Part shown: positions 60,476 through 64,000 of the stretch, piece by piece | How positions within the stretch are numbered: position 1 is the first letter of the stretch | How the letters are laid out: each line of letters begins with the position of its first letter | Assembly: GCF_002163755.1 (NCBI RefSeq) | Contig: NZ_CP015863.1 | Span: forward strand, 1,178,001-1,242,000 | Reading direction: 5' to 3' | Source: Vibrio campbellii CAIM 519 = NBRC 15631 = ATCC 25920 | Lineage (GTDB): Bacteria; Pseudomonadota; Gammaproteobacteria; Enterobacterales; Vibrionaceae | Length of the DNA stretch: 64,000 nt | The notes under the pieces: model-generated | What the model was told of the DNA's origin: nothing | What the model saw: the letters and a program-made list of their open reading frames with translations, nothing else | Database searches by the model: none | Position numbers and translations under genes: made by a program

Positions 60476-60738
60476 CGTATTTGCGGGATTTTATCCAAGG
60501 TCAAGGTAGCAAATGAATGCAGTTCGGCGCCCAGCCATTGAGTGGTAACAAATAAGGTTATGATGACGGCGATCAGTTTGACGACAAAGCCTAACGTCTG
60601 CTCCTGTACTTGTGTTAGCGCTTGGACGAGAGAGACCAAGGTACCGACCAGTGCCGCAACCAAGATCGGCGGCAGCGACAAGAACAGAACAAGCGTTAGA
60701 GCCTGAGTGGTAAAGTGGATGATTTCAGCCGGATTCAT
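60472..60738 (-). CDS. sctS: T3SS export apparatus protein SctS (YscS/PscS)
   Basis: A protein of 88 residues with two hydrophobic hairpin helices (about 13-40 and 50-70), matching FliQ/YscS in length. LSLPPILVAALVGTLVSLVQ, followed by ALTQVQEQTLGFVVKL, is the conserved core. It surrounds the SctR/SctT ring in the export gate. Encoded 13 bp after sctR. Confidence 0.95.
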   Translation of the reverse strand: MNPAEIIHFTTQALTLVLFLSLPPILVAALVGTLVSLVQALTQVQEQTLGFVVKLIAVIITLFVTTQWLGAELHSFATLTLDKIPQIR

Positions 60739-60751
60739 GCTTCTCTCCTCA

Positions 60752-61402
60752 TTATCCGTAGCTGAGCACTAGGCCATGGGTCAACTTAGTCCAACCGTCT
60801 AGCAACACAAAGAGCAGTAGTTTGAATGGCAGTGAGATGGTCATTGGCGAGACCATCATCATGCCCATGGCCAGCAAGATGTTGGATACGATCAGATCGA
60901 TAGCGATGAATGGCAGGTACAACAGGAAGCCAATCTCAAACGCTCTCGTTAGCTCACTCACGGTAAAGGCGGGGAGCAACAGCAATAAGCTGTCTGACTC
61001 CAAACGGTCGACGTACTTTTGTGGCCACAAGGTTCTTGCTGCATCGGTAAAAAACACCGATTCAGTTTCACGGATGTGCTTTTTCAAGAACTCACGATAC
61101 GGCTGCAATCCGCTCTCAATCAGTCCTTCGATACTCTCGGAATCTTCTAGGGATATTTCATGCTGCGTCACGTAGTCATAGGTTTCAAAACCCACTGGTG
61201 CCATGATGAAGATCGACAGAATGATCGCCAATCCGTACAAGGCCATATTGGGTGGAATCTGCTGTACACCTAATGCGTTTCTTAGCAGAGAGAAAACCAC
61301 GGCCAGTTTAACGAAGGAGGTCGCCATCATTGCAATGAAAGGAATCAAAGCAAGAAGGGCGAGTGTAACGATGAGGTTCAGTTCATCAGGTAACTGGATC
61401 AT
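60752..61402 (-). CDS. sctR: T3SS export apparatus protein SctR (YscR/PscR)
   Basis: A FliP/YscR family membrane protein of 216 residues. FIAMMATSFVKLAVVFSLLR near 22-41 and ALGVQQIPPNMALYGLAIIL near 43-62 are diagnostic; MGMMMVSPMTISLPFKLLLF near 180-199 closes the family signature. Five copies form the core of the export pore. The start overlaps the sctQ stop by 4 bp. Confidence 0.96.
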   Translation of the reverse strand: MIQLPDELNLIVTLALLALIPFIAMMATSFVKLAVVFSLLRNALGVQQIPPNMALYGLAIILSIFIMAPVGFETYDYVTQHEISLEDSESIEGLIESGLQPYREFLKKHIRETESVFFTDAARTLWPQKYVDRLESDSLLLLLPAFTVSELTRAFEIGFLLYLPFIAIDLIVSNILLAMGMMMVSPMTISLPFKLLLFVLLDGWTKLTHGLVLSYG

Positions 61403-62367
61403 GCTGGCTCCTGACTGCCGCCAAACAGTTCGAGAACGCGGACACCCAAGCGTTCATTAATGTTCACTAGTTCGCATTCACCAATGATTTTGCCGTTTGC
61501 TCGCATAGTGACTGGGTTAGAAATTGGCTGGTTAAGCTCAAAGGTAAAACCCGGTTGCAGCGCGTTAAGCTGTTCTAAAGTAATGGTTTGCTGACCAACA
61601 TCGAAAGTCAGTTCAATTGGCAATTGCTGGTGGTCGGTCAGTGCTTCAGAGCTGTTGATATCGTTCATATTGGTTTCTTTTTCTTGGATATGGAGTGTCG
61701 TATTGTCGAGTTGGCATCGCCAAAGGTTGTGATTGGAGACCTGAAGCAGCACTTGGTGTTGCGCGATGTAGCAATCGTCGAAAAACACCACATCGCCAAG
61801 TTCAAGTTGCTCAAATTGACTGAGTGCCAAACGTGTTTTGCCAAAGCTCAACCAGAAGGGCAGTGCGATGTTTTGGCTCAGGTAAGAGGGCGCTTGTGGC
61901 AGAGTGTCAATCAACACATCCCGACCTTCGTGGACCCACAGGCTAAGAGAGACATCATCACGATTGATGGTGAGCATCAACACGTTTTCTTCTGATGCGG
62001 GCTGCTCATGAACTTGCAGCTTGCTCAATACCGGAAGTTGTCCAAATAAGCGCTTAATCATGTCGGTGTAGGGCTCAATTTGGCTACTGAGCAACGCCAA
62101 TTGCAAAGAGTTTGGCAGTGATTCAAATGCCGTCGAGTCAAGAATGCCGTGCAACCATTGCTGTAATTGCGCACCGCTGAAATCGATTTGAATGGTTTGT
62201 CCGCCAATGAGTAGCGTTAAACGATAGCCAGAAAACTCCGGCTTTTGGCCAAGCGTGACCGATAAGCTATTGCTCTGACTATCTTGAAAGTGACACTGTT
62301 TTGCGCACAGTTGATTACTGAGCGCGATGCTTGAAGGCTCGACCTTTGGGAAATCTAATATCATCAT
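61399..62367 (-). CDS. sctQ: T3SS sorting-platform protein SctQ (YscQ/PscQ)
   Basis: The protein has 322 residues. Its C-terminal SpoA/FliN-like domain (about 248-318, PIELTFDVGQQTITLEQLNA and GKIIGECELVNINERLGVRV) is the conserved part. SctQ builds the cytoplasmic sorting platform with SctK and SctL, which are encoded in the plus-strand operon. A second internal translation start just before the SpoA domain, as in Yersinia YscQ, is possible at the Met of ETNMNDINSSEA (near 230), preceded by AAGAAAAAGAAACC in RNA sense. It overlaps sctP by 4 bp. Confidence 0.92.
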   Translation of the reverse strand: MMILDFPKVEPSSIALSNQLCAKQCHFQDSQSNSLSVTLGQKPEFSGYRLTLLIGGQTIQIDFSGAQLQQWLHGILDSTAFESLPNSLQLALLSSQIEPYTDMIKRLFGQLPVLSKLQVHEQPASEENVLMLTINRDDVSLSLWVHEGRDVLIDTLPQAPSYLSQNIALPFWLSFGKTRLALSQFEQLELGDVVFFDDCYIAQHQVLLQVSNHNLWRCQLDNTTLHIQEKETNMNDINSSEALTDHQQLPIELTFDVGQQTITLEQLNALQPGFTFELNQPISNPVTMRANGKIIGECELVNINERLGVRVLELFGGSQEPA

Positions 62368-63671
62368 TCGTCCTCAGGCTTCCATTCATCGTAAATGCTG
62401 CGTTGTTGTCGCGAGCGTTGTTGGTCTTGTTGTTGGTTCATCTGTTCGCTGACTGCAATTCGAATCGGTTGGTCGATGCCTAAACGTTGCAGACGCTCGG
62501 TCAACTCTTGCTTAGCCGTTTGGTTGATCAGCGAAAGAGCGTGCTCTTGCTTAATCAGCACGCTGTAGCCAGAACTGTCTTGCTTGATGGAGATCTCGCC
62601 ACCTTTTAATTGGCCTTCATTCAGAAGCAGGCGAACTTCTTTCTCGTTTGCTGAAGGAAGAGACACGTAGATCTTGTCGACTAACTTATTAATCAATTCG
62701 TTTACGTCTTGAGCTCTGTTCTGGGGCGCGTGTGTCTCTACATTTCTCAGTATGATGTCGCCTTGCGCTGTTGATTGGCTTAGGTTGGCCGTCGGGTGAA
62801 GCTTAGCGTCCGACTCTGAACTCGGATGACGCGGTTCGATGTGTTTCACTGCTTTAACCTTCTCTTCAAGCGCGGACAATGCGGCTTTCGAGTCGACAAT
62901 TTTCGAGTCCACAATAGTAGCTGCGTCTTTTGCCGCAGGGTCGAGTTTATGAGCTGCTGCATCTAACTTATGTAGTTGGCCTTGCAGCACACTCTGCACG
63001 GTTGATGGCTCAGTTTTGTTCCGTAGATTGGTTTTGTTATGCAGATTGGCTTGGTCAGTCTGAATCGGTAATACCTGATCCTTTAGAGCGTTAGGCAAGC
63101 TGGTCATCGGTATTTTAGGATCACGAGACGAACCATTATCTAATGGTGCCGTGCTGACTTGCTTATTGTTCGAGTCTTTTTCTGCCGCAGAGTTAGAACC
63201 CAACGGCTGTGATTTATCCGTTTCTTTACTTCCTACCGACTGCTCGATTAGAGAGTGAGGCTTGAGGGGTTTAGCGGTATCTGAATGTGGCTCTTTCGCA
63301 GCGCGCTCTGACGTCTCGCTATGGCTCTCTTCGTTTTTATCTTTGTTGTCCAATACCTGCAGGGGCTCTCTTTCTGAGAGATCGTGACTTGGCTTTTCTG
63401 GGTGCTCTTGGCCACCTTCGAGCTGCTCTTTCCCCGCCTCAGGAATAGCACTGCTGACCTTGCCTTTGTGCTTCATGCCATCGAGCTTGTCTGCGTTCAA
63501 TACAGCAGCGAATAAACGAGAGGTCTCTGACTCATGTTCGCTTTCTGCTTGCGTTGGCTTAAGCGCATTATTAAAGCGAGATTCAAGCTCTTCTGAGACT
63601 TGGTTGACCGGCCTCTGTTGAACCTGTTGCGGACGTTCAGTTGTGTTTGGATGATCGTTTTTGACTCGCAT
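62364..63671 (-). CDS. sctP: T3SS needle-length ruler SctP (YscP/PscP)
   Basis: The 435 residues are highly polar, with an extended, low-complexity Ser/Glu/Lys/Asn-rich middle (about 60-310), as expected for a molecular ruler. The C-terminal T3S4 substrate-switch domain (about 315-410) shows VRLLLNEGQLKGGEISIKQD. A short duplication (NLHNKTNLRNKTE near 213-225) is seen in the ruler part. The gene lies between sctO and sctQ, as in Yersinia and Pseudomonas. Its start is an ATG 9 bp after sctO. Confidence 0.88.
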   Translation of the reverse strand: MRVKNDHPNTTERPQQVQQRPVNQVSEELESRFNNALKPTQAESEHESETSRLFAAVLNADKLDGMKHKGKVSSAIPEAGKEQLEGGQEHPEKPSHDLSEREPLQVLDNKDKNEESHSETSERAAKEPHSDTAKPLKPHSLIEQSVGSKETDKSQPLGSNSAAEKDSNNKQVSTAPLDNGSSRDPKIPMTSLPNALKDQVLPIQTDQANLHNKTNLRNKTEPSTVQSVLQGQLHKLDAAAHKLDPAAKDAATIVDSKIVDSKAALSALEEKVKAVKHIEPRHPSSESDAKLHPTANLSQSTAQGDIILRNVETHAPQNRAQDVNELINKLVDKIYVSLPSANEKEVRLLLNEGQLKGGEISIKQDSSGYSVLIKQEHALSLINQTAKQELTERLQRLGIDQPIRIAVSEQMNQQQDQQRSRQQRSIYDEWKPEDE

Positions 63672-63680
63672 CTTTACCTT

Positions 63681-64000
63681 CTATGAAACAACAACGCTGC
63701 GGAACTCTTCTTGTTCGAGCTCTTCTTGATACTGCACTTGGCGTGCTTGCTCAGCGATTTCTTGTTCGTTTAATTGAATGAATTTTTCTTTGGTTTTATG
63801 GGCGGCCAGAGCTTCTTGCTTTCTTTCCTTGAGTCGCTGGTTCTCTTGTTCTAATGCCTTTTTTTCTTCTGCGGCTCGTTGTTTTAAATCGGCTTCTCTT
63901 TCCCTTAACAGCGCGATTTCTTGCCGCAATATTTCAAGTTCTTTTAGAACGACGGTTTTCTGTTTGGCTTTTGCAAAGCGCCGTTCTTCTTCCTCTTCGC
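63681..64000 (-). CDS. sctO: T3SS stalk protein SctO (YscO/PscO), partial
   Basis: The frame is open to the right edge of the window, so the N-terminus is missing and the TTG at 63929 is not the start. The visible 106 residues are a continuous charged coiled coil (LRQEIALLREREADLKQRA, KALEQENQRLKERKQEAL), as in YscO/FliJ. SctO links the SctN ATPase to the SctV gate. Its position before sctP supports the call. sctN should follow beyond the window. Confidence 0.85.
   Translation of the reverse strand, partial: EEEEERRFAKAKQKTVVLKELEILRQEIALLREREADLKQRAAEEKKALEQENQRLKERKQEALAAHKTKEKFIQLNEQEIAEQARQVQYQEELEQEEFRSVVVS

Noticed and set aside
1..64000. CRISPR arrays and complete insertion sequences
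   Set aside because: No regularly spaced repeats and no transposase reading frame were seen on either strand.

Overview
This window looks like chromosome I of a marine Vibrio of the Harveyi clade (relatives of V. parahaemolyticus, V. alginolyticus, V. harveyi and V. campbellii). The basis is the gamma-proteobacterial order cmoB-cmoA, aspS-ruvC-ruvA-ruvB, cydABX-ybgE and ybgC-tolQRAB-pal-cpoB-nadA. A Ysc/Psc-type type III secretion system (T3SS) with ExsA-family regulators and a 387-residue Fic effector matching V. parahaemolyticus VopS points the same way. The species cannot be fixed from the sequence alone.

Positions 1-28.9 kb are conserved core. They hold envelope protease-like proteins (minus strand), tRNA wobble-uridine modification (cmoB/cmoA), aspartyl-tRNA synthetase, the RuvABC Holliday-junction system interrupted by a chemoreceptor, and cytochrome bd oxidase with a 35-codon cydX and two FNR-like sites upstream. 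The Tol-Pal operon, nadA, a K+ channel/DUF350/DUF1190/ATP-grasp operon, a hybrid histidine kinase, the alanine exporter alaE and tRNA-Ser(GGA) follow.

Positions 28.9-39.4 kb are an accessory island next to tRNA-Ser. It starts with an integrase pseudogene (in-frame amber codon, truncated 3' end). It continues with a bacterial NACHT/LRR (NLR-like) protein, an orphan phage terminase small-subunit-like gene, a Gabija-like pair (OLD-family ATPase/TOPRIM nuclease plus UvrD-like helicase, overlapping by one base), an internally deleted primase remnant and a frameshifted alkyltransferase-like gene. I read this as a decayed, immobilised phage or satellite island whose intact cargo is anti-phage defence.

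Positions 39.4-64 kb are a T3SS locus. The regulators exsE, exsC, exsB, exsA and exsD surround the start of an operon with the Pseudomonas pscB-L order. Two chaperone/effector pairs follow: a 967-residue protein with an ADP-ribosyltransferase-like C-terminus, and VopS. A hydrolase/LysR pair separates these from the minus-strand export-apparatus operon (sctU-T-S-R-Q-P-O in map order), which runs off the right edge. Four sites with one shared architecture (A-rich block, GnC-like triplet, TGnnA, then a -10-like hexamer at fixed distance) precede exsC, exsD and both chaperone/effector operons. They are the likely ExsA regulon promoters in this window.
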